Shown here piece after piece: positions 5,898 through 11,619 of a stretch of DNA of 27,523 nucleotides. The first letter of the stretch is position 1. Each line of letters starts with the position of its first letter. The notes beneath the pieces are model-generated. The model saw only the letters and a list, made by a program, of their open reading frames with translations. It was not told the origin of the DNA and made no database searches. Source of the stretch: a virus; the IMG/VR virus record IMGVR_UViG_3300027861_000160, positions 1-27,523 of that record; one strand, 5' to 3'. A program made the position numbers and the translations under genes.

Positions 5898-7058
5898 TTA
5901 CGCGTTGAAGGTGATGTGAGGAATCTTGCATGCAATAATTGCGTCAAGGAGATCGCGAGCTGCGTCAATGTCGGCAATGCATCCAGTCTCATACATTGCA
6001 ACATACGCCGCCTTGCATGATTCATTGTGTCGCTTCTTGGCTGCTTTAGCTTCATCAGCGATACGTTTCTTTTCTGCCTTCTCGTCAGCCTTGCGTTGTT
6101 TTTCCGCAGCAGCTTCGTCATCCTTCTTCTGCTTGGCAATCGCTTCGTCCTGTATCCGCTTCTCTTCTGCCAGGCGGTTGTCTTCGATCTCTTGCTTCTG
6201 GCGGTCGATCTCTGCCTGCTGTTTCTGCATCTCTTCTTGCTGCTTGCGAAGTTTCTCCGCCTGTTCTGCGCGGATAGACGCCTGCTTGTCGTCCTCGATC
6301 TTCTGCAGGCGTTCGCGTTCCTGACGTGCAATCTCTTCCTTGGCCTCGCGCTCTTCACGTTCCGCCTTGTCGTTGGCTTCCTGCTCCTTGCGTTTGGCTT
6401 CCATCTCTTCCTCGCGGCGCTTAAGTTCCGCCTCGCGTTTCTCCTGCTCAATGGCGGTCTCTTCGGCCTTTAGCGTGGACGTTGCAACTTCATGCATCTT
6501 GTCCAAAAGCTTACCCTTAAGAACAATAGCGCGCTCGGTCATCTCCTGGTAGTCATCTTCGGAGATCTCCATTGCTTCGAGTTCGGCAATCTTCTGATAA
6601 ATTTCCTGAGATGTTTTACCTACACATTCCCGGCATAGATCCTGCATCACTTCTGCCCGCTTTTCGATGGCGGCAATGCGTTCTTCCTCGGCCTTCTTTT
6701 TGGCAGCCTTGGCATCTTCCTTCGCCTTGTCTGCCTTGGCCTTCTCTTCCTTCAGTGGTTCAACGATCTCAGTCAGGACCGTAGTGATTCGCTTGGCCTC
6801 TGCGTCAACCTTGCGGCCATACTCCAGGGATTCAGCTTTCAGGACTTTGCGATGCTTCTCAACGCCCACCCATGTCTCGCGAAGCTCTGCAATGCCCGTT
6901 TTGACATCCTTATATCCTTGAACTGTGCTGGCGTCAGGGATGATCAGATACTTGGCTTTGAGATCTTCCAAAGCCTCGTTGGTGACATTGTACTTTACCA
7001 CCTGTCCGGTTGATTCGGCGGAATCTTCTACTTCCACGTTTGCGGCTTGTTCTGTCAT
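5898..7058 (-). CDS. DUF1351-type coiled-coil protein of the phage recombination block, 386 aa
   Basis: The true start is the ATG at 7058 behind AGGAGTAGCACG and a strong promoter; the frame stays open for 98 more codons upstream, but these cross the promoter. The N-terminal 130 residues (YNVTNEALEDLKAKYLIIPD, then YKDVKTGIAELRETWVGVEK) match the DUF1351 pattern found beside phage RecT/Erf and YqaJ genes. Residues about 130-330 are a long charged coiled coil of K, E, A and R. The C-terminus (ESCKAAYVAMYETGCIADID) is a small globular piece. The role is unknown; an accessory in single-strand annealing recombination is usually suggested from gene neighbourhood. Confidence 0.8.
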   Translation of the reverse strand: MTEQAANVEVEDSAESTGQVVKYNVTNEALEDLKAKYLIIPDASTVQGYKDVKTGIAELRETWVGVEKHRKVLKAESLEYGRKVDAEAKRITTVLTEIVEPLKEEKAKADKAKEDAKAAKKKAEEERIAAIEKRAEVMQDLCRECVGKTSQEIYQKIAELEAMEISEDDYQEMTERAIVLKGKLLDKMHEVATSTLKAEETAIEQEKREAELKRREEEMEAKRKEQEANDKAEREEREAKEEIARQERERLQKIEDDKQASIRAEQAEKLRKQQEEMQKQQAEIDRQKQEIEDNRLAEEKRIQDEAIAKQKKDDEAAAEKQRKADEKAEKKRIADEAKAAKKRHNESCKAAYVAMYETGCIADIDAARDLLDAIIACKIPHITFNA

Positions 7059-7097
7059 CGTGCTACTCCTTTGTTTTGTTAATTTTAAGCTTACTTC

Positions 7098-7126
7098 AAT
7101 ATAGGATATAATCCTAGTCGTGTCAA
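7098..7126 (-). promoter_or_regulatory. Strong sigma70 promoter for the DUF1351 operon
   Basis: On the - strand TTGACA (7121-7126) and TATATT (7098-7103) are separated by exactly 17 bases. Transcription would start about 30 bases before the AGGAGTAG of the DUF1351 gene. An operator-like inverted repeat overlaps the box region. Confidence 0.8.
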
Positions 7127-7141
7127 TAGCAAAACTAGGAT
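7102..7141. promoter_or_regulatory. Operator-like inverted repeat over the promoter
   Basis: ATCCTAG (7111-7117) and CTAGGAT (7135-7141) are a perfect 7-bp inverted repeat with a 17-bp spacer that contains the -35 box. A third half-site, TAGGAT at 7102-7107, forms a tighter palindrome TAGGAT-ATA-ATCCTA with the first. The same ATCCTAG-N17-CTAGGAT arrangement recurs at 10528-10558. Confidence 0.65.
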
Positions 7142-7196
7142 ATTTGTAAAAATGTGCGAAATGGCTATATTTGAGCAACAAAAGGAGGTATGCAAA

Positions 7197-7436
7197 GTGA
7201 AAATATGCCCAGAATGTAATAGAGCTGCTGCAAACGGAATTCCTAAATGCAGGAATAAGAAGTGCGGCCACGTCTACACGAATAACTACGGATTCAAAGA
7301 CGACAAGCCAACTGTTCGACCTGATCGAAAGGTTGACCCGAAAGCAGCACACAGAAACGAGAACAATCGGAAGGTGGCTAGATTGCCGAAAGAGGAAGAT
7401 GGGAAGTTATACATATCCACGTTCCCCAAAACGTAG
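7197..7436 (+). CDS. Zinc-ribbon protein on the opposite strand, 79 aa
   Basis: The start is a GTG at 7197, eight bases after AAAGGAGGT; the protein then begins MKICPECNRAAANG, as is typical for zinc ribbons. The frame continues upstream to an ATG but without a ribosome binding site. Cysteines at residues 4, 7, 18 and 23 (CPEC, C-x4-C) make one zinc site. The rest is basic and soluble (KDDKPTVRPDRKVDPKAAHR). It is the only + strand gene within the left arm and diverges from the DUF1351 operon, so its promoter would overlap the operator at 7102-7141. A regulatory role is possible but unproven. Confidence 0.75.
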   Translation: MKICPECNRAAANGIPKCRNKKCGHVYTNNYGFKDDKPTVRPDRKVDPKAAHRNENNRKVARLPKEEDGKLYISTFPKT

Positions 7437-7441
7437 GCAGT

Positions 7442-7496
7442 AAAAAGCCCAGGCCAATGATTTAGGAGTAGCATCGAAGATCATGGTCCGGGCTTA
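7442..7496 (-). terminator. Long-stem terminator for - strand transcription
   Basis: On the - strand AAGCCCGGACCATGAT (7480-7495) pairs with ATCATTGGCCTGGGCTT (7445-7461) with two irregularities, and the stem is followed by TTTTTA. It would stop transcripts from the gene at 7586-8005 before they run into the convergent zinc-ribbon gene. The loop carries the complement of AGGAGTAGCA. Confidence 0.7.
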
Positions 7497-7585
7497 AGTC
7501 GAGTTGGAGAAAAGAGAAAGAGGCATAAGGAGGTTCTGCAACTCTCGGCTGTAAATACTATTGCTCCTGGTTCGCCGTTGTCAAG

Positions 7586-8005
7586 TTAATCGGTTGGCTT
7601 GTTCTTGATTTGTTCGATATATTTGTTGTATGCGGCGCTTACTGAGCAGTCGTCATCGATGACAATATCAAGCACCTCCGAAGGTATTGTTGTTGCATCG
7701 TCGCACCAGATATCACCATCGTAGTCATCAGGGTCGATGAATTCAACATTGCACTTCTTACAACGCCTTATGAATTCCTCTTCATTTCTTCCGCTCATAT
7801 AGCAAATGCCACGGGCTGACAGTTGGACGTCAAAATCACCCTTGTATTCATTGCATAGAGTGCCGCATACATCGCGACACACATCTTCGGGATAATCCCT
7901 AAATGAGTAATTAGTGAAGCAAACAATTGTCTGAGTCTGTGCTAGTTTGTAGAGTCTTTTATAGTCCTTACTGACTGCCTGGTATTTATGTGCTGGTCTA
8001 CTCAT
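7586..8005 (-). CDS. Hypothetical acidic protein, 139 aa
   Basis: The ATG at 8005 follows AGAGGA and overlaps the end of the 58-aa gene. The protein has ten cysteines, including CRDVCGTLC and CKKC, and a very acidic C-terminal half (DPDDYDGDIWCDDA, IVIDDDCS). It could bind metal, but the spacing matches no zinc-finger class I know. A convincing terminator follows it, so it is the last gene of its operon. Confidence 0.6.
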   Translation of the reverse strand: MSRPAHKYQAVSKDYKRLYKLAQTQTIVCFTNYSFRDYPEDVCRDVCGTLCNEYKGDFDVQLSARGICYMSGRNEEEFIRRCKKCNVEFIDPDDYDGDIWCDDATTIPSEVLDIVIDDDCSVSAAYNKYIEQIKNKPTD

Positions 8006-8174
8006 TGAAATTGTCCTCTATTACGTTATGGTTCATCGGCTCGGCAAGTAAGTCCTTTAGGCGCTCTATGTTCGCCTCTTCAATCACGCGCTGTTCGTCC
8101 GTATCCGCGTCCTCAAGGCGCTGGCGTGCTCGGGCTATCGTCGCGGTTATCCGGAAGTGGTTGGCGTCTGTCAT
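7998..8174 (-). CDS. Small helical protein, 58 aa
   Basis: It starts at the ATG at 8174, which overlaps the stop of the zinc-finger gene by one base (TAATG), and ends inside the start of the next gene (ATGAGTAG). The sequence MTDANHFRITATIARARQRL followed by EEANIERLKDLLAE predicts two helices. No family is recognised. The overlaps on both sides are the main support. Confidence 0.6.
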   Translation of the reverse strand: MTDANHFRITATIARARQRLEDADTDEQRVIEEANIERLKDLLAEPMNHNVIEDNFNE

Positions 8175-8536
8175 TAATATGGAAATCTCGCTGGTTTAAT
8201 CTTCTCTCTCTCATTCTTGTGGAAAATGTCATCGAACGTCATATCTTCAAAGTCATCGCATTCAATTGGCATTCTTATGTCTGAATTTTCAATAGCATCC
8301 AACAATCTGCGCCTCTCAGCAGCATATCCATACATAGTACAATTCTTCTTGCGGCATGTTATGGTAATCTCTCCAAGGTCGCGCTCCTGGTGTAGGTGCT
8401 TGCAGTCTTGAAAGCACTTATGATCATTAGCGGGATTTAGCCGGCAGTGTTTTTCGTGCCATTCGGCGGCATGTTTTCGAACATAATACTTTCCGCAGAA
8501 ATCACATATATAATTCTTTCTTGTAACCTCTTTCAT
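8174..8536 (-). CDS. C2H2-like zinc-finger protein, 120 aa
   Basis: The ATG at 8536 follows AGGAGTAGC directly. Residues 10-31 form a C2H2-type finger (YICDFCGKYYVRKHAAEWH, then HC). More cysteines follow (HKCFQDCKHLH, CRKKNC), so a second zinc site is likely. The C-terminal third is acidic then basic. Such single-finger proteins are frequent in phage early regions and probably bind DNA or a host protein; the target is unknown. Confidence 0.75.
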   Translation of the reverse strand: MKEVTRKNYICDFCGKYYVRKHAAEWHEKHCRLNPANDHKCFQDCKHLHQERDLGEITITCRKKNCTMYGYAAERRRLLDAIENSDIRMPIECDDFEDMTFDDIFHKNEREKIKPARFPY

Positions 8537-8552
8537 GCTACTCCTGATTGTT

Positions 8553-8633
8553 AAAAGATCCCCGGCGCTGCTTCATGACAGTGGCAAAACAGTTAGCGTC
8601 AATGAAGCACCCGCACTCGCAGGACACCGGGAA
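8553..8633 (-). ncRNA. Structured RNA, three-way junction followed by a U-run
   Basis: On the - strand a 7-bp closing helix TTCCCGG/CCGGGGA (8627-8633 with 8559-8565) encloses two hairpins. One is CCTGC/GCGGG with a GAGT loop (8610-8623). The other is TGCTTCA and TGAC paired with GTCA and TGAAGCA, 11 bp with one bulged base (8569-8609). TCTTTT follows. It lies in the gap between a terminator (8643-8679) and the zinc-finger gene, so it would be either the 5' leader of that gene or a separate small RNA. The layout matches the element at 4384-4466. Confidence 0.55.
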
Positions 8634-8642
8634 TTAAGGTTA

Positions 8643-8679
8643 AATTAAAAGCCCGGATCACGCCTCACGATCACCGGGC
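8643..8679 (-). terminator. Intrinsic terminator after the recombination block
   Basis: On the - strand GCCCGG-TGATC and GATC-CGGGC form a stem with a two-base bulge, followed by TTTTAATTT. It begins nine bases after the stop of the gene at 8688-9362. Confidence 0.8.
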
Positions 8680-8687
8680 ATTGCCTC

Positions 8688-9362
8688 CTACAGGTCGGGT
8701 AAAACATCGCCCTCCAGCGATCCCGGCTCTGAAGTTGTTTCTTCTGGCGGAAACTCCGCGTTTTTCGGATCCACTTCTGTTTTTACATCTGCCCGGATTC
8801 GCTCCTGGGCTACCTGGTAGTGAGCGCGGATCAATAGAGATCCAGCTTCGTCATACTTGTTCGTAGCGACACGCAAACCGATATTCTGCAGGTCTGCCAT
8901 CGTCTGAGCGCGTTCGATCTCCTGTTTCCACAGTTCGAGCGTTTCAGTTGGTAGTGGATTTCCCTTGAACACAACCAATGGCTGAACAGTAAAGGCTTCT
9001 CGCTTTCCTCTGGTTATGGTTAACATTGTGCGGATTGGCTTTTCCAGGTCCGACATATGACTGATGCGAATGCCACCTTGTTCAGCTCCGCCATACCTTA
9101 CTGTAGGCTCGCGGAATAGCGTCATACTTTTTGCAACATAGGCGTGTCCATCCTCTCCCCAGCCCAACGCCAAAACTCGCATCATTGATAAGTTTGGCTT
9201 ATATGGTCGTCCCTCGCCGCCCTCGTAATCAATGTTTATAGGTTGCTTCACGTTGCCAGTTTCAGTGACTTTGGTGATCTTGATTGTTTGTGGTCCAGAT
9301 ATAAAGTCATCTGCATTGGTTTGGTCGCTGCGTGGCTGGATGTGCTTTTTCATATCGATCAT
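8688..9362 (-). CDS. Conserved phage protein paired with the YqaJ nuclease, 224 aa
   Basis: The start is the ATG at 9362 behind GGGAGTGAG; an ATG three codons later is possible. The core reads RVLALGWGEDGHAYVAKSMT, then GGAEQGGIRISHMSDLEKPI and KREAFTVQPL. I know this pattern from unnamed phage proteins next to exonucleases. The C-terminal 30 residues are acidic (PPEETTSEPGSLEGDVLPDL), as in single-strand-binding proteins that recruit partners by an acidic tail. It occupies the place where a RecT, Erf or Bet annealing protein would be expected, but it has none of their motifs that I can see. An SSB-like or annealing role is inference. Confidence 0.6.
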   Translation of the reverse strand: MIDMKKHIQPRSDQTNADDFISGPQTIKITKVTETGNVKQPINIDYEGGEGRPYKPNLSMMRVLALGWGEDGHAYVAKSMTLFREPTVRYGGAEQGGIRISHMSDLEKPIRTMLTITRGKREAFTVQPLVVFKGNPLPTETLELWKQEIERAQTMADLQNIGLRVATNKYDEAGSLLIRAHYQVAQERIRADVKTEVDPKNAEFPPEETTSEPGSLEGDVLPDL

Positions 9363-9364
9363 GA

Positions 9365-10048
9365 TTACTCACTCCCTGTTATTTCTACGTCTGTATTGAA
9401 GTCTTGCCATTCCGTCTGCACCATGCTTGATGCCTTATCAAGATACTCAAGACGGATACTTTCAATCGCTTCTTCAAAGTCGATCATTGCGTCAACAATC
9501 ATTTCTCGGCGCACTGGGTCAACTTCAATGCGTTTGACAAATAACGGAAGTCCTGAGCTGTACTGGATGAAATCCGCATAATCACGGCCAGAGATAAGCA
9601 AATTGCCCTGAACCTGGTTAGCGAAACTCTTATCCATTTCACCGGCAATGATCGTCTCAACCTGGAACTTGGCCATTCTGGACTTGATCTCAATTAACCC
9701 ATCTTCGGAAATAAGGCCGTCTGGACTGCATCCAACAGTAAATCCATAGTTGTCGTTGGTGATGAATCCGCACTGCTTGACAGGCTCGTAGTTCTCGCTG
9801 TAAATATCACGAGCAACGTCTTCTTGCAAGTGTCCAAGCATCATTTGATATGATTGGAAATTTTCCTCTGCGCGCTTGGTAATGCGTTGCGCCGCAAGTT
9901 CAGCCGCATACTGTCTTGTTGTGGCGTTCTTTGCAAGCTTACCTCCAGCTGTAACGATCTTATTGATGTTGCTGCCGGTGATGATGCCCAGACGAAGGGC
10001 CAACCATTCGTCTGTGTTCTGTTCGACCTCGTAATGATACTTGATCAT
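9365..10048 (-). CDS. YqaJ / lambda-exonuclease-type recombination nuclease
   Basis: This 227-aa protein belongs to the PD-(D/E)xK nucleases that resect double-stranded DNA ends for phage recombination. It has WLALRLGIITGSNINKIV at the N-terminus, then GHLQEDVAR (E76), the catalytic core GCSPDGLI with D110 and LIEIKSR with E120 and K122, and the helix residue pattern QVQGNLL near 145-151. All catalytic residues are present. The ATG at 10048 follows AGGAGTAGCACACC. The stop is three bases before the partner gene. The length is usual for YqaJ-like phage members. Confidence 0.9.
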   Translation of the reverse strand: MIKYHYEVEQNTDEWLALRLGIITGSNINKIVTAGGKLAKNATTRQYAAELAAQRITKRAEENFQSYQMMLGHLQEDVARDIYSENYEPVKQCGFITNDNYGFTVGCSPDGLISEDGLIEIKSRMAKFQVETIIAGEMDKSFANQVQGNLLISGRDYADFIQYSSGLPLFVKRIEVDPVRREMIVDAMIDFEEAIESIRLEYLDKASSMVQTEWQDFNTDVEITGSE

Positions 10049-10065
10049 GGTGTGCTACTCCTTGT

Positions 10066-10299
10066 TTACACGAATAATACGGTCAGTGACTCGTTAATCG
10101 TGTTGTTTTCTATTTCGACATCAACGATCTGATCTACATCGTTGAGAAAAAGCTTGATTGTTGATTCGTGCGGATTGTGGTACAATGCGTTTCCTTTTGC
10201 ATCGTAATAAACTCGGATTACATCGCCATTGTAGCCGGCAAAATGCCAGCCAAGGTTTGATAGAAAGCTATCGACATTCTTGATCTGTTCGTTGCTCAT
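10066..10299 (-). CDS. Hypothetical protein, 77 aa
   Basis: The start is the ATG at 10299, overlapping the previous stop as ATGA, with GGGAGAG upstream. The sequence is a small beta-rich domain (GWHFAGYNGDVIRVYYDAKG, then IVDVEIENNTINESLTVLFV). No zinc site, membrane span or catalytic motif is visible. It lies between a zinc-ribbon gene and the nuclease gene in the same transcript. Confidence 0.6.
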   Translation of the reverse strand: MSNEQIKNVDSFLSNLGWHFAGYNGDVIRVYYDAKGNALYHNPHESTIKLFLNDVDQIVDVEIENNTINESLTVLFV

Positions 10300-10484
10300 T
10301 GTGCGCTCTCCCATGATTCGCGTTCGTTCTCTTCAAAGATGAAACGGGCCTCGTCATTCTCGGACGACTTGTTTTTCTTGTCCATGCACTCAGGGCATAG
10401 CAGCGAGAATCTAATTACCTCGCTACGGTGCAGTTTGAATAATTTGCAGCACTCGCCGCAAGTGACTTCTAGTGGATCTGACAT
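10296..10484 (-). CDS. Zinc-ribbon protein, 62 aa, first gene of the nuclease operon
   Basis: The ATG at 10484 follows AGGAGTAGCAACC and lies directly downstream of a repressible-looking promoter (10516-10544). CGECC (residues 9-13) and CPEC (30-33) make a four-cysteine ribbon. The C-terminal half is acidic (SSENDEARFIFEENERES). It resembles small phage zinc-ribbon proteins of unknown role. Confidence 0.65.
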   Translation of the reverse strand: MSDPLEVTCGECCKLFKLHRSEVIRFSLLCPECMDKKNKSSENDEARFIFEENERESWESAQ

Positions 10485-10515
10485 AGGTTGCTACTCCTGT
10501 TTTTAAGTTCTCTAT

Positions 10516-10544
10516 AAGTTAGCACATATCCTAGCTTTAGTCAA
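10516..10544 (-). promoter_or_regulatory. Sigma70 promoter for the nuclease operon
   Basis: On the - strand TTGACT (10539-10544) and TAACTT (10516-10521) are separated by 17 bases. The promoter overlaps an inverted repeat (10528-10558) matching that of the DUF1351 promoter. Confidence 0.7.
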
Positions 10545-10558
10545 TAGCCTTCTAGGAT
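10528..10558. promoter_or_regulatory. Operator-like inverted repeat, second copy
   Basis: ATCCTAG (10528-10534) and CTAGGAT (10552-10558) enclose 17 bases that contain the -35 box and GCTATTGAC, which is also shared with the copy at 7111-7141. The outer half overlaps the stop codon of the 43-aa gene. Confidence 0.65.
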
Positions 10559-10683
10559 TTTTTCCTATTTCTTTTCTTTTTGTTCTTGCGCAGTTCACGA
10601 CGATCTTCCTTTGTCAATGATGGTAGCGCATTCTGTCGCCAATTGGTCGCATCCTCAAGTTCCTGTCTGGTCTTATAGGTCAC
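10552..10683 (-). CDS. Small basic protein, 43 aa, GTG start
   Basis: A GTG at 10683 follows AAGGAGGG at a good distance and overlaps the stop of the 46-aa gene as GTGA. The frame stays open further upstream, but only in a region where another frame encodes the 46-aa protein. It reads MTYKTRQELEDATNWRQNAL and ends in a strongly basic tail of K, R and N residues (14 of the last 20). A nucleic-acid-binding role is possible. Confidence 0.6.
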   Translation of the reverse strand: MTYKTRQELEDATNWRQNALPSLTKEDRRELRKNKKKRNRKKS

Positions 10684-10820
10684 TGGTCCCTCCTTGGGTT
10701 TGGGTAGATTGGCCGGGGTCTGAATTTGCAGGGATTGCCCTTCTTGCTTACACGCAGTTTGCAGCCACCATTGAGCCAGATTCGATTGCTGCACCGATTG
10801 CAGTCAGGTTTTGGGCCCAT
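10680..10820 (-). CDS. Small cysteine-rich protein, 46 aa
   Basis: The start at 10820 shares its A with the stop of the previous gene (TGATG). The sequence opens MGPKPDCNRCSNRIWLNGGC and has a fourth cysteine in GNPCKF, a four-cysteine arrangement fit for zinc. It is proline and arginine rich at the end. An alternative ATG six bases upstream is closer to AGAGGTG. No family is recognised. Confidence 0.55.
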   Translation of the reverse strand: MGPKPDCNRCSNRIWLNGGCKLRVSKKGNPCKFRPRPIYPNPRRDQ

Positions 10821-11188
10821 CAACATATGCACCTCTTAATGATTCCATAATTCACCAAAAGAAGCTTGATCGTGCCGAACGTTGGCGTCCTTCTCCCAGA
10901 CTTCCAGGACCAGACAGTATCAAGCGAGGATCCAGCAGCTATTGCCAGGTCAACGCATTCATCACAGTATCCATCGACAATAGCGTTAACGATGGCAGTG
11001 TAAACCGCCTTTTGATCCAGGTCGCATTGAACGCCGTCAGTGATCTGCACAAACTCCCAAGTGTCCAGGAGAACAAGCGCACCAGTACCGCCATTACCCC
11101 TCTGGACTATCTTGCCGACGATCTCCGCGTCTTCTGGCAGCTTCGGCACGTACTTTGCCGCGTCGTGGTTCTTTATCTCAACTCTCAT
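10820..11188 (-). CDS. Protein with a C-terminal XRE-like helix-turn-helix, 122 aa
   Basis: AAGGAG precedes the ATG at 11188. Residues 1-60 are a small beta-rich domain (DAEIVGKIVQRGNGGTGALV). Residues about 75-120 look like a helix-turn-helix: DLAIAAGSSLDTVWSWKSGR followed by RTPTFGTIKLLLVNYGI, where SSLDTVWSWKSGRRTP resembles the recognition helix and wing of XRE proteins. It may be a regulator or a degenerate one. The gene is the third in a chain of micro-genes downstream of the C5 methyltransferase. Confidence 0.6.
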   Translation of the reverse strand: MRVEIKNHDAAKYVPKLPEDAEIVGKIVQRGNGGTGALVLLDTWEFVQITDGVQCDLDQKAVYTAIVNAIVDGYCDECVDLAIAAGSSLDTVWSWKSGRRTPTFGTIKLLLVNYGIIKRCIC

Positions 11189-11197
11189 CGGTTCTCC

Positions 11198-11293
11198 TTA
11201 ACGTGTTTTCGCGTAAGTTATGCATATTACTATGACAATGATTACAATACACACTGATACACATCCAATAGTGTTCTCTGTTTGATTGTCCAT
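11198..11293 (-). CDS. Micro membrane protein, 31 aa
   Basis: The ATG at 11293 overlaps the previous stop (TAATG) behind AGGGGAGAG. The protein has a polar N-terminus (MDNQTENT), one hydrophobic helix of about 16 residues (VSVCIVIIVIVICITY) and a basic end (AKTR). This is a one-helix membrane peptide with N-out, C-in topology expected. Function is unknown. Confidence 0.6.
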   Translation of the reverse strand: MDNQTENTIGCVSVCIVIIVIVICITYAKTR

Positions 11294-11457
11294 TACTCTC
11301 CCCTTGACCTGCTTGCGTGTTTAGGTTTGTCCCGGTCCAGGATGAACGGCTTCTCTGCTTTGCGAAACTTATTCGCGAAAAAATCAAAGATGTCTTTCGC
11401 AACAAGAATAAGCGTCAGCATCGTTACCAGGCATACAATTAATTTGATGATTGTCAT
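11293..11457 (-). CDS. Small membrane protein, 54 aa
   Basis: GAGGTAAT precedes the ATG at 11457. Residues 2-20 form a transmembrane helix (TIIKLIVCLVTMLTLILVA), followed by a basic cytoplasmic or periplasmic tail (NKFRKAEKPFILDRDKPK). It could also be a signal anchor. It is followed without a gap by the 31-aa membrane gene, so the two may form a pair. Confidence 0.6.
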   Translation of the reverse strand: MTIIKLIVCLVTMLTLILVAKDIFDFFANKFRKAEKPFILDRDKPKHASRSRGE

Positions 11458-11481
11458 TATTACCTCTTTTGGCCACTTTTG

Positions 11482-11619
11482 TTATTTACGTAATTTCAAG
11501 CACTTACAGCAACTCACTTTCGCCCATCTCGCAGACAAAAGACACCCCTTCCGATTAGGCTGGCACTTAGGACGATAACCACCGTCCTTGTAGATCATCG
11601 CGTGAATCTTGGATTTCAT
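11482..11619 (-). CDS. Small basic cysteine protein, 45 aa
   Basis: The ATG at 11619 overlaps the stop of the methyltransferase gene (ATGA) with GGAGC upstream. It reads MKSKIHAMIYKDGGYRPKC and ends in VSCCKCLKLRK, with five cysteines in all. It is basic and probably binds metal. No family is recognised. Confidence 0.55.
   Translation of the reverse strand: MKSKIHAMIYKDGGYRPKCQPNRKGCLLSARWAKVSCCKCLKLRK

Noticed and set aside
5861-6451. A 196-codon arginine-rich frame on the - strand
   Set aside because: It is a shifted frame of the coiled-coil region; the repeated GAG/AAG codons of the real gene automatically produce long arginine-rich frames.
7152-7196. Upstream ATG for the + strand zinc-ribbon gene
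   Set aside because: It has no Shine-Dalgarno, while the GTG at 7197 has AAAGGAGGT at ideal distance and gives a normal zinc-ribbon N-terminus.
11178-11405. A 75-codon frame on the - strand
   Set aside because: It crosses the stop/start junction of the two micro membrane genes in another frame and has no start signal; the two smaller genes explain the region better.
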